Source of the DNA: Acidimicrobiales bacterium
Lineage (GTDB): Bacteria; Actinomycetota; Acidimicrobiia; Acidimicrobiales; Poriferisodalaceae
Length of the DNA stretch: 64,000 nucleotides
NCBI GenBank assembly: GCA_041394185.1
Contig: JAWKIQ010000004.1
Span: 62,001 to 126,000 of the forward strand
Direction of reading: 5' to 3'
Part shown: piece by piece, positions 17,624-26,325 of the stretch
How positions within the stretch are numbered: the first letter of the stretch is position 1
Layout: every line of letters begins with the position of its first letter
Notes under the pieces: model-generated
Databases searched by the model: none
What the model was told of the DNA's origin: nothing
Seen by the model: only the letters and a program-made list of their open reading frames with translations
Made by a program: the position numbers and the translations under genes

Positions 17624-19016
17624 CACCGCCACGCTCACCAAGGTGGCAGCGATTGCTGTCGGCAAGCCGACCTTCGATGTTCAGCTGGCGCAGGCCAACG
17701 TCCAGGCTGCCTTCGAGCTGCTTGGCGAAATGGTTCCCCAGCTTTCGGGACGCGCAGAGATGGTCACCGAGCCGCACGACGTCGAAGCCATCGTCGGGTC
17801 GTCAAGTCCTGTCGACGTGGCCGTGCTGATACAAGCGACCTTCACCGACGCACGATTCGCGGCGGCCCTCGCAGGCTGGGCGGGTCGAGTGATCGTGTGG
17901 AGCTTCCCCGAACAGCCCACGGGCGAGCGCCTGCGGTTGAACTCGTTGTGCGGTGCGATCTTGGCCGCCAACCAGCTGGCGATCGATCAGGTGCCCGCGT
18001 CGTTCGTCCACGGTGCCCCGGGCCCACAGGCACAAGCGCAGCTGGCCGCCGCTCTCGCCGGCGCTCCCGCCGACCGTCCCGCGATCAACTCTGCGCCGCG
18101 AGTGACCGAGGGCGAAGCCTCGGTTGCGGCCCGGCGTGTGGTCGCTGTGCTCAGGGCCGCCAGCGTTGGGGTGGTTGGCGACGGTCCCGACGGGTTCGGT
18201 CCGTGCGAGGTGGTCGAGCGGTTCGGCGATGTTGACCTTCGCGCCGACCGGCGACAGCTGGACGAGCTGTTCGCGGCCGCGGATGCCGTTTCGACCGACG
18301 AGCTCGAAGCTGCTCGCAACGTGGTTGCGGGTCGGCTCGATGGGCTCGACCAGATGCCTGCCGGCGAAACCGAACCCAGCTTGCGTCTATACGGCGCGCT
18401 GGGCGCCATGGTTGCGCAGCGCGGTTGGTCGGCGGTGGCGACGCGCTGCTGGCCCGAGTGTTTCACCGACAGGGGAGGGGCAATCTGCTCACCGTTGGGG
18501 ATGCTGGCAGACGACGGCGTACCCGGCGCCTGCGAGGCCGACATGTTGGGCGCCACGACCATGTTGGCGCTGGGCCAGTTGGCGGGCACGCCAGCGGTGT
18601 TGCTCGACCTGGTGGCGGTCGACACTGATGCCGATTGGGCGGTGCTGTGGCACTGCGGGGTGGCGCCGACATCCACGGCCGACCCCGACCAGCCAGCCCT
18701 CGCCGGGCGTCACCCCAACCGCGAGCTGGCGCTGACACATCAGTTCTCGATGAGGCCCGGTCGCATCACGCTGGCCCGGTTCTCCAACAGCAGGGGAGTC
18801 GACAGGCTGGTGTACGCAACCGGTGAGGTGCTGGCGTCACCGCCGGCATTCAGGGGCACATCGGCAACGGTCCGGTTCGACCATGGGGCCGGAGATGTGC
18901 TGTCGACGGTGCTAGCTGAGGGGCTCGATCACCACCTGGCGCTGGTCTATGGCGAATTCGCCGACGAGCTCGAAGCGCTGGCTGCCGAGTTGGGTGTGGG
19001 TGTTGTCCGCCTCTAG
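17616..19016 (+). CDS. L-fucose/arabinose isomerase-like protein
   Basis: 466 residues. The overall architecture looks like the L-fucose/L-arabinose isomerase superfamily: an N-terminal Rossmann-like region (VDVAVLIQATFTDARFAAAL, IVWSFPEQPTGERLRLNSLC) and a C-terminal region with CWPECFTDRGGAICSPLGML and the acidic EADMLGATTMLALGQLAG, which would hold the metal ligands. Members interconvert aldoses and ketoses, and the group includes sulfoquinovose isomerases. With the overlapping PfkB kinase upstream it suggests aldose to ketose to ketose phosphate. The family call is by eye; the substrate is not predicted. Confidence 0.65.
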   Translation: MNDTATLTKVAAIAVGKPTFDVQLAQANVQAAFELLGEMVPQLSGRAEMVTEPHDVEAIVGSSSPVDVAVLIQATFTDARFAAALAGWAGRVIVWSFPEQPTGERLRLNSLCGAILAANQLAIDQVPASFVHGAPGPQAQAQLAAALAGAPADRPAINSAPRVTEGEASVAARRVVAVLRAASVGVVGDGPDGFGPCEVVERFGDVDLRADRRQLDELFAAADAVSTDELEAARNVVAGRLDGLDQMPAGETEPSLRLYGALGAMVAQRGWSAVATRCWPECFTDRGGAICSPLGMLADDGVPGACEADMLGATTMLALGQLAGTPAVLLDLVAVDTDADWAVLWHCGVAPTSTADPDQPALAGRHPNRELALTHQFSMRPGRITLARFSNSRGVDRLVYATGEVLASPPAFRGTSATVRFDHGAGDVLSTVLAEGLDHHLALVYGEFADELEALAAELGVGVVRL

Positions 19017-19022
19017 TAGCTG

Positions 19023-19967
19023 CTAATCGACATGGGTTGCGGCGCCGGCCAAGGTCGCGTTGTACAGCAATATCAGCAGAAACGCCGTCACAGCCGACAG
19101 CGCCATGGTGGCGCCCGCAGCCGTGCCCGCATGGAAGCTGATCAGCAGCCCGGCCGTCACCGAAACGGCGCCGATGGCCACCGAGGTGACCATGATCACG
19201 GGCACTCGGTTCACCACCAGTGACGCGGCGGCGGGTGGCGCTATCAGGAACGAGAACACCAACAGGTTGCCGACGGCTTGGAACGAGGCGACGATCGAGA
19301 TCGCCAGCAGCGCCAACAGCAGGGCGTGCGCCAGGCGGGGTTTCATTCCCAGAAGCCGGGCCAGGGTTTCGTCGAAGGTCAGCACCAGAAAGGCGCGGTA
19401 GAACACCACGACCACGATCACTGCCACCGCCGCAGCAATCGCCTGGCGGGTTATGTCGGGTCCGTCGACGGCGGTGATCGAGCCGAACAAGAAGCGGTTG
19501 AGGTCGCCCGTGTACGAGCCGCCGGCGCCCGACATGATTACCACCGCCAACGCCAGGAACCCTACGAATAGAACACCTATCGAGGTGTCGTCTGGCAGCG
19601 GCGACCGGGCGCTTATGGCTGCGATGCCGCCGACCATCACCAGAGCGGCCAGCAGTGCCCCCAGTGTGGTGTTGAACCCCAGAACGAACGCTATGGCGAT
19701 GCCGGGCAGAACCCCGTGCGCCAGGGCGTCGCCCAAGAACGCCATACCTCGCAGCACAACCCAGGTTCCGACCACCGACGTGGTGACCACGGCCAGCAGG
19801 GCGGCCAGCAAGGTGTTTCGCATGAACGAGTGATCGATCAGCGGGTCGAGCCAGAACGCCTTGGCGCCGGTCACCGGGTTGGGCGACACCGGCAAAGCTG
19901 CCAACACGACCAGCAGGGCTAACAGCGAGCCCGCCAAGAGCAACCTTCGTGAGCCCGCATTCGACAT
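19023..19967 (-). CDS. Metal ABC transporter permease (ABC-3/ZnuB family)
   Basis: About 314 residues from the ATG at 19967; a GTG two codons upstream also fits. Very hydrophobic, with roughly eight membrane segments. Typical of the zinc/manganese permease family are GMAFLGDALAHGVLPGIA after the second helix and SFQAVGNLLVFSFLIAPPA near the C-terminus. It would carry Zn(II) or Mn(II) inward together with an ATPase and a solute-binding lipoprotein, but neither is encoded next to it, which is unusual. It converges on the isomerase-like gene with 6 bp between stops. Confidence 0.88.
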   Translation of the reverse strand: MSNAGSRRLLLAGSLLALLVVLAALPVSPNPVTGAKAFWLDPLIDHSFMRNTLLAALLAVVTTSVVGTWVVLRGMAFLGDALAHGVLPGIAIAFVLGFNTTLGALLAALVMVGGIAAISARSPLPDDTSIGVLFVGFLALAVVIMSGAGGSYTGDLNRFLFGSITAVDGPDITRQAIAAAVAVIVVVVFYRAFLVLTFDETLARLLGMKPRLAHALLLALLAISIVASFQAVGNLLVFSFLIAPPAAASLVVNRVPVIMVTSVAIGAVSVTAGLLISFHAGTAAGATMALSAVTAFLLILLYNATLAGAATHVD

Positions 19968-20013
19968 CGCCACCAGACTACGGCCGAAGCCGTGGCCAGC
20001 CGACAGAGGGAGC

Positions 20014-20047
20014 GACCCGGCCCGCCCACCGTTGGACGGGCCGGGTC
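20014..20047 (-). terminator. GC-rich hairpin terminator
   Basis: A perfect 11-bp stem (GACCCGGCCCG at 20014-20024 with CGGGCCGGGTC at 20037-20047) and a 12-base loop follow the beta-helix gene. There is no U-tract, as is common for actinobacterial terminators. Confidence 0.7.
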
Positions 20048-20054
20048 GGCGCCC

Positions 20055-21625
20055 TTACAGATTTGATCCAGGGGTTGTGAAGTCGGCGATGCCCGTGAGG
20101 TCGGTTGCGGTGCCATTGCTAGTGAAGTCGCTGCGAACGAGGCTCACCGTGCCCGAACCCGGCGACTCCTGCTCAGCCTGCAGACCCTTGTCGGCGTTGC
20201 TGGTCACCGCGCTCCGAACGATCCTTGCTCGCAGGTCGCCGTCCGATAGCTCCTCGACCTGGATGCCCTCATCGCGATTGCCTGTGATGGTCGAGCGGAC
20301 GACGTTCAACGCGACGCTGCCGCCCTCCTCCTCGGTGACCTTGAGACCACGCCGTCGCCTGCCGACAGGGAGGTGCGGGAGATGCTGACGATGTTGTCGC
20401 CCTCGCCGAGTTCTTCGAATTCGGCGTTGTCCGCGGTTTCGGCCGAATCGATGGTCGAGTTGCGAATCTGGGCACGGATGTCTCCGCCGTCCTCCTCGGT
20501 GATCTTCACGCCCTCATCCAGGTTCGAGTTGGCAGTGACGTTGCGCGCATCGAGAATGGCCGAGCCCTCGCCGGCCTCGTCCAGGTCGATGCCCTCGTCG
20601 TTGTTGTCACTGAAGACCGAGTTGCGGATGAGCGCAACCATGTCGCCATCGTCTGCTTCGTCCATGTCGAACGCGTCGTCGAGGTCCTCGATCATCGATC
20701 CGGTGTCTCCGCCGCAGTAGGTGGCTTCAGAGCACAGGATCTCGGCGGTGGCCCCGTTGTCCACAAACGTCGACCCAGACACCTCGGCCCAGTTGGCCCC
20801 TTCACCGGTCTCGTCGAGTTCGACACCGTCAGCGAGGTTGCCGGCGAAGGTCGATCGTTCGATTTCGGCGCGAAGGTCGCCAGGTCCTCCCTGATCGACC
20901 CGCAGCCCGTCGAAGTCTTGAGGACAGCCGGTCGCCTGGGTGATGTCGAATCCGGCGACACGGCCACTGTTGGTGATGGTCGTGCGGTTGACTTCGATCT
21001 CGATCGTGGTGCCCGAGTCCACGGGATGAGGGTCGGTGCACAGCGGGTGAATGAAGTCGTCGGTGTTGTACCCGGTGGTCGACTGTCCATCGACCAGGAT
21101 TCCGTGGAACTGCGAGTCAACCACCTCGACGTTTTCGAGTTCGATCTCGACCTCACCACCACCGGCGGGCAAGAAGACCGCCAGACCGTTGTTGAAGCTC
21201 GAGTTGAAGCTGAGCCGCTTGATCGAAAGGTCAGCGCCGCTTCGAGAAACGAACAGACCGCTGTCCCAGGTGTCGGTGTCGGGCGTGGCATCGGCGCCCG
21301 ACAGGGTGCTGCCGCGGCCGTTGATACTCAAGTCCTGATCACCCGTATAGGTGATCTCGCTAGTCACCGCGACTGTGAAGGTGTCGGTGAAGACGATCCG
21401 GCCGACTCTCGGGTTTGAGTTCGCGTGTTCGACTGCGGCGGCGAACGAGCCCGGACCTGCGGGCGCGTCGTTTGTCACCAGGACGGTGTTCGAGCGTTCG
21501 TCGCGCTCGCTGTCTCGGTCGTCGTCGCGTTCGCGTCCCCCGGCCGATGCCGGCAACGCGGCCGAGGCGAGTGCCAGGGCAGCGACTCCGATCGACACAA
21601 TCGAGCGAGCGGTTCTACGTTTCAT
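20055..21625 (-). pseudogene. Secreted right-handed beta-helix protein with a frameshift
   Basis: The start at 21625 gives a clear signal peptide (MKRRTARSIVSIGVAALALA, then ASAALPASA). The first frame runs to 20306 with many repeats of the type DEGIDLDEAGEGSAILDARN and DEGVKITEEDGGDIRAQIRN, each holding a beta-helix rung and an N-S-T or N-S-V turn. Around 20340 the repeats jump to another frame, which continues with GLKVTEEEGGSVALNVVRST and DEGIQVEELSDGDLRARIVR to a natural stop at 20055. A single missing base explains this. The intact protein would be about 520 residues. It may be a recent pseudogene or a sequencing error. The fold is typical of polysaccharide-binding or adhesive proteins; the function is unknown. 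Confidence 0.8.
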
Positions 21626-21781
21626 TCTTCGAGCCAATCGTTAGCGTCTGATGGTTGGCTCGAACCTATGCAGGCAAGGTGAACACGAGTTGACCACTTC
21701 GTGGCTCTGCGGTGTCGTCTCCGAAGACGATGCGAGTCGCCCGAAGCAGCGGCTGGCCGTGTTCCGCCGCCGCCAACCCAC

Positions 21782-22822
21782 TCAGCGTGGTTTCAGCCGC
21801 GACGGAAGGTGAGGAGACGCGTCCGCGGGCGCGGTTGATCGACTGACCTTCGGGGCTTGACGCTGTTGCCCTGCGGCCTTCAACTCATCGAGGAAGTCGG
21901 CATACCACCGCGGTGAGTTCCACTTCCGTTGCAGCGGCCAGCCGATGTCGACATCGCACAGATGGCTCCGGGCGAACGCCAGGTCGGTCTTGTACCAATC
22001 AACGGGCAGGATGCTCTCGAGGTCGATGAAGCACGGTGTGTTCCCCAGCAAGATGACGTTGTGGAACCGCAGGTCGTTCCAGTAAAAACCGGATCGCCGC
22101 GTCACCTCGCAGATCAGGTCCGCGTAGCTGGTCGCTCCGACCATCTGATCGAATTCGTAGGGTGTGAGCAGCCGGCCCGCCGTGATCGCATAGCCCCGAA
22201 CCCGCTCATCGTCGTCGATTATCAGAAACCTCAGGCCAGGGGAGATGTCGCGGTACACGCCTGCATCGAGTGCATCCACCAGGAACCGGCCCTCACCGTT
22301 TACACAGAACGTGGGCTCGAAGACCTTCAAGTAGCTGTCGTCGGCCTTGTCGTAGTAGACCTCGCAGCCACGTGGACGCCAGGTTCCGTTTCTGCCGAAT
22401 TCGTCGGTGTGGTGTCCGTTCGGCTCGACCACGAACCTCAGATGTACGTCGGCCTTCGCCAGTTCGAAGCGGCGCTTGTCGGCCAAGTCGAACTCGTGAA
22501 TGGATCGGCGCCCTGTCGGTTCTGGATTCGGGAGGCGGTCGGATTGGATGATCTCGTTCAGGGCCCTGGCTCCGAACGCGTCCACGTCGAGGACCACTTC
22601 CTCGTCGAACCTGAAGCTAGTGGTCGCCTGCAGCGCGTAGTACGACCGCCGAGCCAGCCATGCTGGGGCGTTCTTTATCTTTCTGACTGTCCTCGGAACG
22701 CGGATTCCCACAAGTTCATCATCGGTAATTCGACCATCTTCTGTACCGAATCGTCGAGCTCTGCCTGACATCCATGTGCGTGAGTCAGGTCTAAGCCCTG
22801 CCGGCTTGACCAAGCGGCGCAC
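21782..22822 (-). CDS. Kinase-fold protein (LPS-kinase/aminoglycoside-kinase-like)
   Basis: Up to 346 residues from the GTG at 22822; an ATG at 22771 is the alternative. The catalytic core is visible near residue 265: WNDLRFHNVILLGNTPCFID followed by LE, matching the [H/N]DxxxxN...[D]xE pattern of kinase-like phosphotransferases with an initial asparagine instead of histidine. Upstream, YYDKADDSYLKVFEP could carry the ATP-binding lysine. It resembles small-molecule or sugar kinases more than Ser/Thr protein kinases. The GTG starts immediately after the TGA of the small CxxC gene (TGAGTG), so translation may be coupled. The substrate is unknown. Confidence 0.6.
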   Translation of the reverse strand: MRRLVKPAGLRPDSRTWMSGRARRFGTEDGRITDDELVGIRVPRTVRKIKNAPAWLARRSYYALQATTSFRFDEEVVLDVDAFGARALNEIIQSDRLPNPEPTGRRSIHEFDLADKRRFELAKADVHLRFVVEPNGHHTDEFGRNGTWRPRGCEVYYDKADDSYLKVFEPTFCVNGEGRFLVDALDAGVYRDISPGLRFLIIDDDERVRGYAITAGRLLTPYEFDQMVGATSYADLICEVTRRSGFYWNDLRFHNVILLGNTPCFIDLESILPVDWYKTDLAFARSHLCDVDIGWPLQRKWNSPRWYADFLDELKAAGQQRQAPKVSRSTAPADASPHLPSRLKPR

Positions 22823-23020
22823 TCAGGATCCAGCCGAGATCGCCCCGCGAGAGCGAGCCGATTGGAACTGACGCTGGGCCTCAGAGCGACGACGGCCGCC
22901 GTTCTCATTCGGCTGCCCGTGCTCGACGCAAGACGGGTGCGCTGCAACGCCCCCAACCGTGAACGAATCGTCTCGATCGTCGATCGAGAGCCCGCAGTAC
23001 CTGCAACCCACCATGCCCAT
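22823..23020 (-). CDS. Small CxxC...H...C protein, probable zinc binder
   Basis: 65 residues (63 from the second ATG). CRYCGLSIDDRDDSF, then GVAAHPSC about 14 residues later, supplies Cys-Cys and His/Cys ligands of a small zinc-finger or treble-clef knuckle. The C-terminal half is basic and polar (RRRSEAQRQF). The stop codon TGA directly abuts the GTG of the kinase-like gene, which supports a shared operon. No family name can be given. Confidence 0.45.
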   Translation of the reverse strand: MGMVGCRYCGLSIDDRDDSFTVGGVAAHPSCVEHGQPNENGGRRRSEAQRQFQSARSRGAISAGS

Positions 23021-23148
23021 ATGTTACCGAGGGACTGCCTCGGATGGTTGTGTGATCGCGAAAGCCCCACAGGGGTCGGCACTGGTTGTTCTTCTCGGCT
23101 TCTTCGAGTTCGGCGCCCGTAAGGCCTTCGCAGGGTGGGGCGGGATCA

Positions 23149-23238
23149 CTATCCCACTCGGTGTGGTCTCATACGTTGCGGAAAGTGACCAAACGCGTCC
23201 ACGGGCGCGTTTGGTTGACCTTGGGTGGCCTTGAGGTC
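23149..23238 (-). pseudogene. Possible tail fragment of a second kinase-like gene
   Basis: The last 29 codons before TGA at 23149 read LKATQGQPNAPVDAFGHFPQ then RMRPHRVG. They line up with the end of the kinase-like protein at 21782 (LKAAGQQ..., TAPADASPHLPSRLKPR). The DNA is also alike (ACGCGTCC, a purine, CGGGCGCG in both). The fragment lies just outside the tRNA-Ala islets. The match is short, so it may be a chance or repeat-driven resemblance. Confidence 0.3.
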
Positions 23239-23269
23239 ACTCGCAGCGTCCGACGTGCGTTCCGCGGAA

Positions 23270-23307
23270 CGCAAAAAGCGAAACGACCGGGGCGTGGGCC
23301 CTGGTCG
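23270..23307 (-). terminator. Rho-independent terminator, probably the original tRNA-Ala terminator
   Basis: A 10-bp stem (23284-23293 with 23298-23307, one G-T pair) and a 4-base loop are followed, on the minus strand, by TTTCGCTTTTTG. It sits just beyond the outermost tRNA-Ala fragment (23377), where the terminator of the uninterrupted tRNA gene would have been. Confidence 0.65.
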
Positions 23308-23376
23308 ATGACGTGCTACTTGCCCGGTGGGGAGTTCGGCGCTGCCGAACTCCGTAAGCGAACGAAGTGAGCGACG

Positions 23377-23421
23377 TGGAGCTGATGGGACTCGAACCCA
23401 CGACCCCTTGCATGCCATGCA
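23377..23421 (-). repeat. att copy 1: 45-bp tRNA-Ala 3' fragment (outer islet boundary)
   Basis: These 45 bases are identical to 28717-28761, the part of the intact tRNA-Ala from the anticodon arm to the discriminator base. This is the usual crossover region of tyrosine recombinases. It marks the distal end of the tandem islets. Confidence 0.85.
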
Positions 23422-23704
23422 GCCCGTAACGTGTCCGACAGTGTTCGGGATCGTCCGCTCGTGTTCCGGCGAATCCGGATGTATCGGCGCATTTGCGCAG
23501 TTCAGCAAGGGTATTTGAGTCCAGTAAGTCCAGCCTGGTCCGTTCTCAAGCGCCGAACGACCCCGACCGAGCCTTGAACGAGGTCTGCATTTGGTGGCTG
23601 CGTTTCTGGCTGCGTCGCGGTCGTGTTTGCTGACCACTTAGTGCCGCGCCGGTTCCCCGCGTGTTCGATCGCCTACCCATCTTGAGCGCTGACTTCGCCG
23701 ACGG
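23422..23704. other. Islet A left end, no gene
   Basis: Non-coding by appearance and homologous to 26073-26290. Near 23590-23625 the pattern GGCTGCGT occurs twice; islet B has GGCTACGT twice at the matching place. The repeated octamers could be arm-type recombinase sites. Confidence 0.5.
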
Positions 23705-24073
23705 TCAGGTGATCGGCAGATCACGGACACGAATCCGCTGCGGGCTCAGCGACACGATGGCGCCCGCCTCGAGGACGCCCTCGAGTCCGCCGAGGTTGTC
23801 GAGAAGGAGCCTTGCATGAACCTCGGGAGCTTGGTCGGCTGTGTCCCGCAGTAACACAACCGAGGGTGACGATGCTCGGCGCAGGGCCAACAGCATCGCG
23901 AAGTCCGTGTCGGCCGTGATCACAGTGAGTTGGTGAGCGACCGCGTAGTCGAAGATGCGTTCGTCGGGCGCGGTGAGCAGATCGTGGTCCGCGACGTGAG
24001 AGGCTTCGAACCCGACCTCCGTGAGAGAGGACGCGACCTTCGGTGAAAGGTTGGCGTCGAGCAGGTATCTCAC
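23705..24073 (-). CDS. DUF5615 PIN-like toxin candidate
   Basis: 122 residues. The start MRYLLDANLSPKVASSL carries the first acidic residue of a PIN-like fold. VADHDLLTAPDERIFDYAV and TVITADTDFAMLLALR hold the further aspartates, and VVLLR is the last core strand. Families of this type (DUF5615, Mut7-C/PIN-like) are paired with DUF433 proteins and are predicted toxin nucleases. Its ATG overlaps the stop of the DUF433 gene by 4 bases (ATGA), a normal antitoxin-toxin arrangement. Nuclease activity is inferred from the family. Confidence 0.85.
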   Translation of the reverse strand: MRYLLDANLSPKVASSLTEVGFEASHVADHDLLTAPDERIFDYAVAHQLTVITADTDFAMLLALRRASSPSVVLLRDTADQAPEVHARLLLDNLGGLEGVLEAGAIVSLSPQRIRVRDLPIT

Positions 24074-24300
24074 GCGAAGCGTGCGACGGGCAGATCCCGC
24101 TCGGCGACGCGAGCCGCCCCGTACTCGAGCGCGGCAGTGATGTCCTCATCCTCGAGGTACGGATAGTCGTCGAGGACCTGCTGACGCGTCTGCCCCGCAG
24201 CGAGCTGCCCGAGAACCGTGGACACGGTCACCCTCAGCCCCCGTATGCATGGCAGGCCACCCATGACGTCAGGGTCGATGGTGATCCTGTCGAGATGCAT
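24070..24300 (-). CDS. DUF433 antitoxin candidate
   Basis: About 76 residues from the ATG at 24300; a GTG at 24318 adds six residues. The DUF433 signature is complete: ITIDPDVMGGLPCIRGLRVT, then VLGQLAAGQTRQQVLDDYPY and a final helical segment with ITAALEYGAAR. DUF433 proteins carry a winged helix-like domain and act as antitoxin and probable autorepressor. It is the first gene of a two-gene unit with the DUF5615 gene. Confidence 0.85.
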   Translation of the reverse strand: MHLDRITIDPDVMGGLPCIRGLRVTVSTVLGQLAAGQTRQQVLDDYPYLEDEDITAALEYGAARVAERDLPVARFA

Positions 24301-24410
24301 AACGCCAATGTTACCCACGGGGCCTTCGCACTGGCTATCGATCCCGGTCGCGAAGCGATGCCCTCGCAGTCATGGTCCCGATGGCGGGCTCCACGTGGTG
24401 CGCCGCGTCT

Positions 24411-25663
24411 TCAGGGGCTTGGCTCCTGTCGATGTCCGACAATCAGGAACGGTGTCCTGCGAAACCCTATGTAGCTGCCTCCTGCGATGATCATCCCGTT
24501 GTAGTCGACCACCTCACTTGCCCAGACGTCGCTGATCCACGTGCCCGTGCGCCGCGACACGTCTACGTCGGAGATCCTCGTTGCGTTGTCCTCGTCCACG
24601 AGCCATACGATCAGCGAGTATTGATGGAAGATCTCGGGCGCGAGCGGAACCTCGGCAACCCCAGTAATCACGAAGAACCCGTCAGCGGTGAATGCTTCTT
24701 GGACCTGTTCCACCACACCGTCGGGCGATGGTGGTAGTTGCAGGCGCTGTGTTGTGTGATCGTCAGCCGTTACGTTCGCGTACGGGTGCTCGTGTGATCC
24801 CTACGATCGGGTGAGCGGACAAGCCCCGTCGGATGGCCGGTCTGCACGGTCGCGTCCGCGGCGTGCTCATCGATAATCCAGTGGAGGGCGTCAGAATCGT
24901 CGGAGAAGGGCCGGGGCACGATTGCGAGCCGGTCGCCAAATCGACGGATGTCTGCGAATGTGGCTGAGACATCGTTTCCGTCAAGTCCGCGTAGCGGCGA
25001 ACCGTCCCACGTGCATGAGTCATCGGAGTGCAGGAGGTAGACCAGGCGGTCTTCGTCGCGTGCTACGACGAAGACCCGCTCACCCGACACAAACGCGTCC
25101 ATGGCAGTCAGCCTCGGCATGCGCGTGAGTGGACACTCGATCCACTGCTCGGTGCCAGTTGGGAGTAGATGCATCGTCTCGTCGGATGTCAGCAACAGAC
25201 CATCTTCGGTGCGAAGAGCCACGGCCACCCAGACATCCGGGGTCGCGACCTGCTCCCAGGTCCGCCCATCGCTCGACTCGAACACACGCTCGTAGTCCAC
25301 TACAGCGGTGACGGCATGAGGCGAGGTGTCAATCCGGACGTACTCGCCAGCGCGAGAGCCAAGGTCGACAAGGAACCAGTTCTCAGCGACCGGTTCGTTA
25401 CCCGGCCGACTTGCCGATGCGGCAGTAATCGACGCAAGAGCCCCGGTGGTTGGCTCGACCTGCCCGGCACCGTCAACCGAAGTCGGAGTCGACACCCCCT
25501 CCGAACTGGAACACCCAACGAAGCCCGAGGTAGCGGCAACCAGCGCAAGGGCGAACCGTCCCGCGTTCGCGAGTCGGGCAGCCGCTGACCTCCAAGACGC
25601 CAAGGTTTTCGGAGGCTCGGGTTCGGCCTTTGCTTCAGGCTTGCTCGATCGGTCGGCCCACAC
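24411..25663 (-). pseudogene. Lipoprotein gene broken by a frameshift
   Basis: The first frame (25663 down to 24770) begins with a charged N-terminus, a hydrophobic segment and a lipobox (SGFVGC near residue 50), then a WEQVATPDVWVAVALRTEDG-type propeller-like body. It runs into low-quality sequence (RSPDRRDHTSTRTRT) at 24770. The neighbouring frame opens at the same place (SHEHPYANVTADDHTTQ) and continues with protein-like sequence (TADGFFVITGVAEVPLAPEI, WISDVWASEVVDYNGMIIAG) to a stop at 24411. One indel near 24790-24800 would join them into a protein of about 410 residues. It could instead be two genes. Confidence 0.5.
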
Positions 25664-25954
25664 CCGACAACTGTACGCTCAGCTACACCGCGTAGCGGTT
25701 ACGTCTTGCACGGCGCGGCACCGCGGCAGGGCCAACTCAGACCAGCGCAAATCGGGCCCAGATCCATCGACAGCGACGAGACGCTCTCTCGCGTTCTTCG
25801 TTCCTGCGATCATGCTCACCTACCCGCATGCCGTGGAAGCGGACAAAGAAACTCGTCGAAGGAATCGGCGATGAGGTGGACAGTTCGCGCGACAACGAAC
25901 TCGATCACGGACCCTCCACGTGCTGGCCGTGCCAACAAGCGAAAAGCTACGTTC
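25664..25954. other. Islet A, no gene seen
   Basis: No open frame here has convincing protein-like sequence or a ribosome-binding site. It is the upstream region of the broken lipoprotein gene. Confidence 0.5.
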
Positions 25955-26072
25955 GAAATGGCTACGTCGGCAAAAACGAAAGAAACCCCAGAATCAGAAT
26001 TGGTTCCTGACCTGGGGTTTTTCTTGTGGAGCTGATGGGACTCGAACCCCACGACCCCTTGCATGTCATGCA
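25955..26072. repeat. att copy 2 with islet A right end
   Basis: 118 bases nearly identical to 28645-28762. It holds GGCTACGTCGG, a terminator-like hairpin (AACCCCAG at 25984-25991 with CTGGGGTT at 26012-26019, T-run after) and a tRNA-Ala 3' fragment (26027-26072) with one inserted C and one C-to-T change. It is the internal junction of the tandem islets. Confidence 0.85.
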
Positions 26073-26325
26073 GCCCGTGGGACGTCCAACAGCGTTCGGG
26101 ACCGTCCGCCCGTGTCCCATCTGGGCCGAACCTGTCGGGGCGTTGCCCAGGTCAGCAACGGGTTTGGAGTCCAGCGAGTCCGAGGCGGTCCGTTCTCGAG
26201 CGGCGAAGGGCGCAGATCGAGCCTAGATCGAGTTCCGCGTCAGGTGGCTACGTTTCCGGCTACGTCGCGGTCGTATCGGGCCAGAGATCGGACGCTGCGC
26301 CGAAGCCGAGCGTGAGTCCCGTGAA

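Larger units (their letters stand above)
23377..26026. mobile_element. Islet A, 2.65 kb, inserted at tRNA-Ala
   Basis: Bounded by att copies 1 and 2. Its left-end segment (about 23422-23635) is clearly homologous to the left end of islet B (26073-26290). Its right-end segment (25955-26026, including a terminator hairpin) is nearly identical to the right end of islet B (28645-28716). Cargo: a DUF5615/DUF433 pair and a frameshifted lipoprotein. No integrase is visible. The element type is inferred from the repeats. Confidence 0.7.

Noticed and set aside
23422..23640. Minus-strand open frame with DRDAARNAAT (islet A) and DRDVAGNVAT (islet B) as the C-terminus of a tyrosine integrase
   Set aside because: Too short; no catalytic R-H-R-Y context can be read upstream. 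It may be a decayed end, but the evidence is insufficient for a feature.
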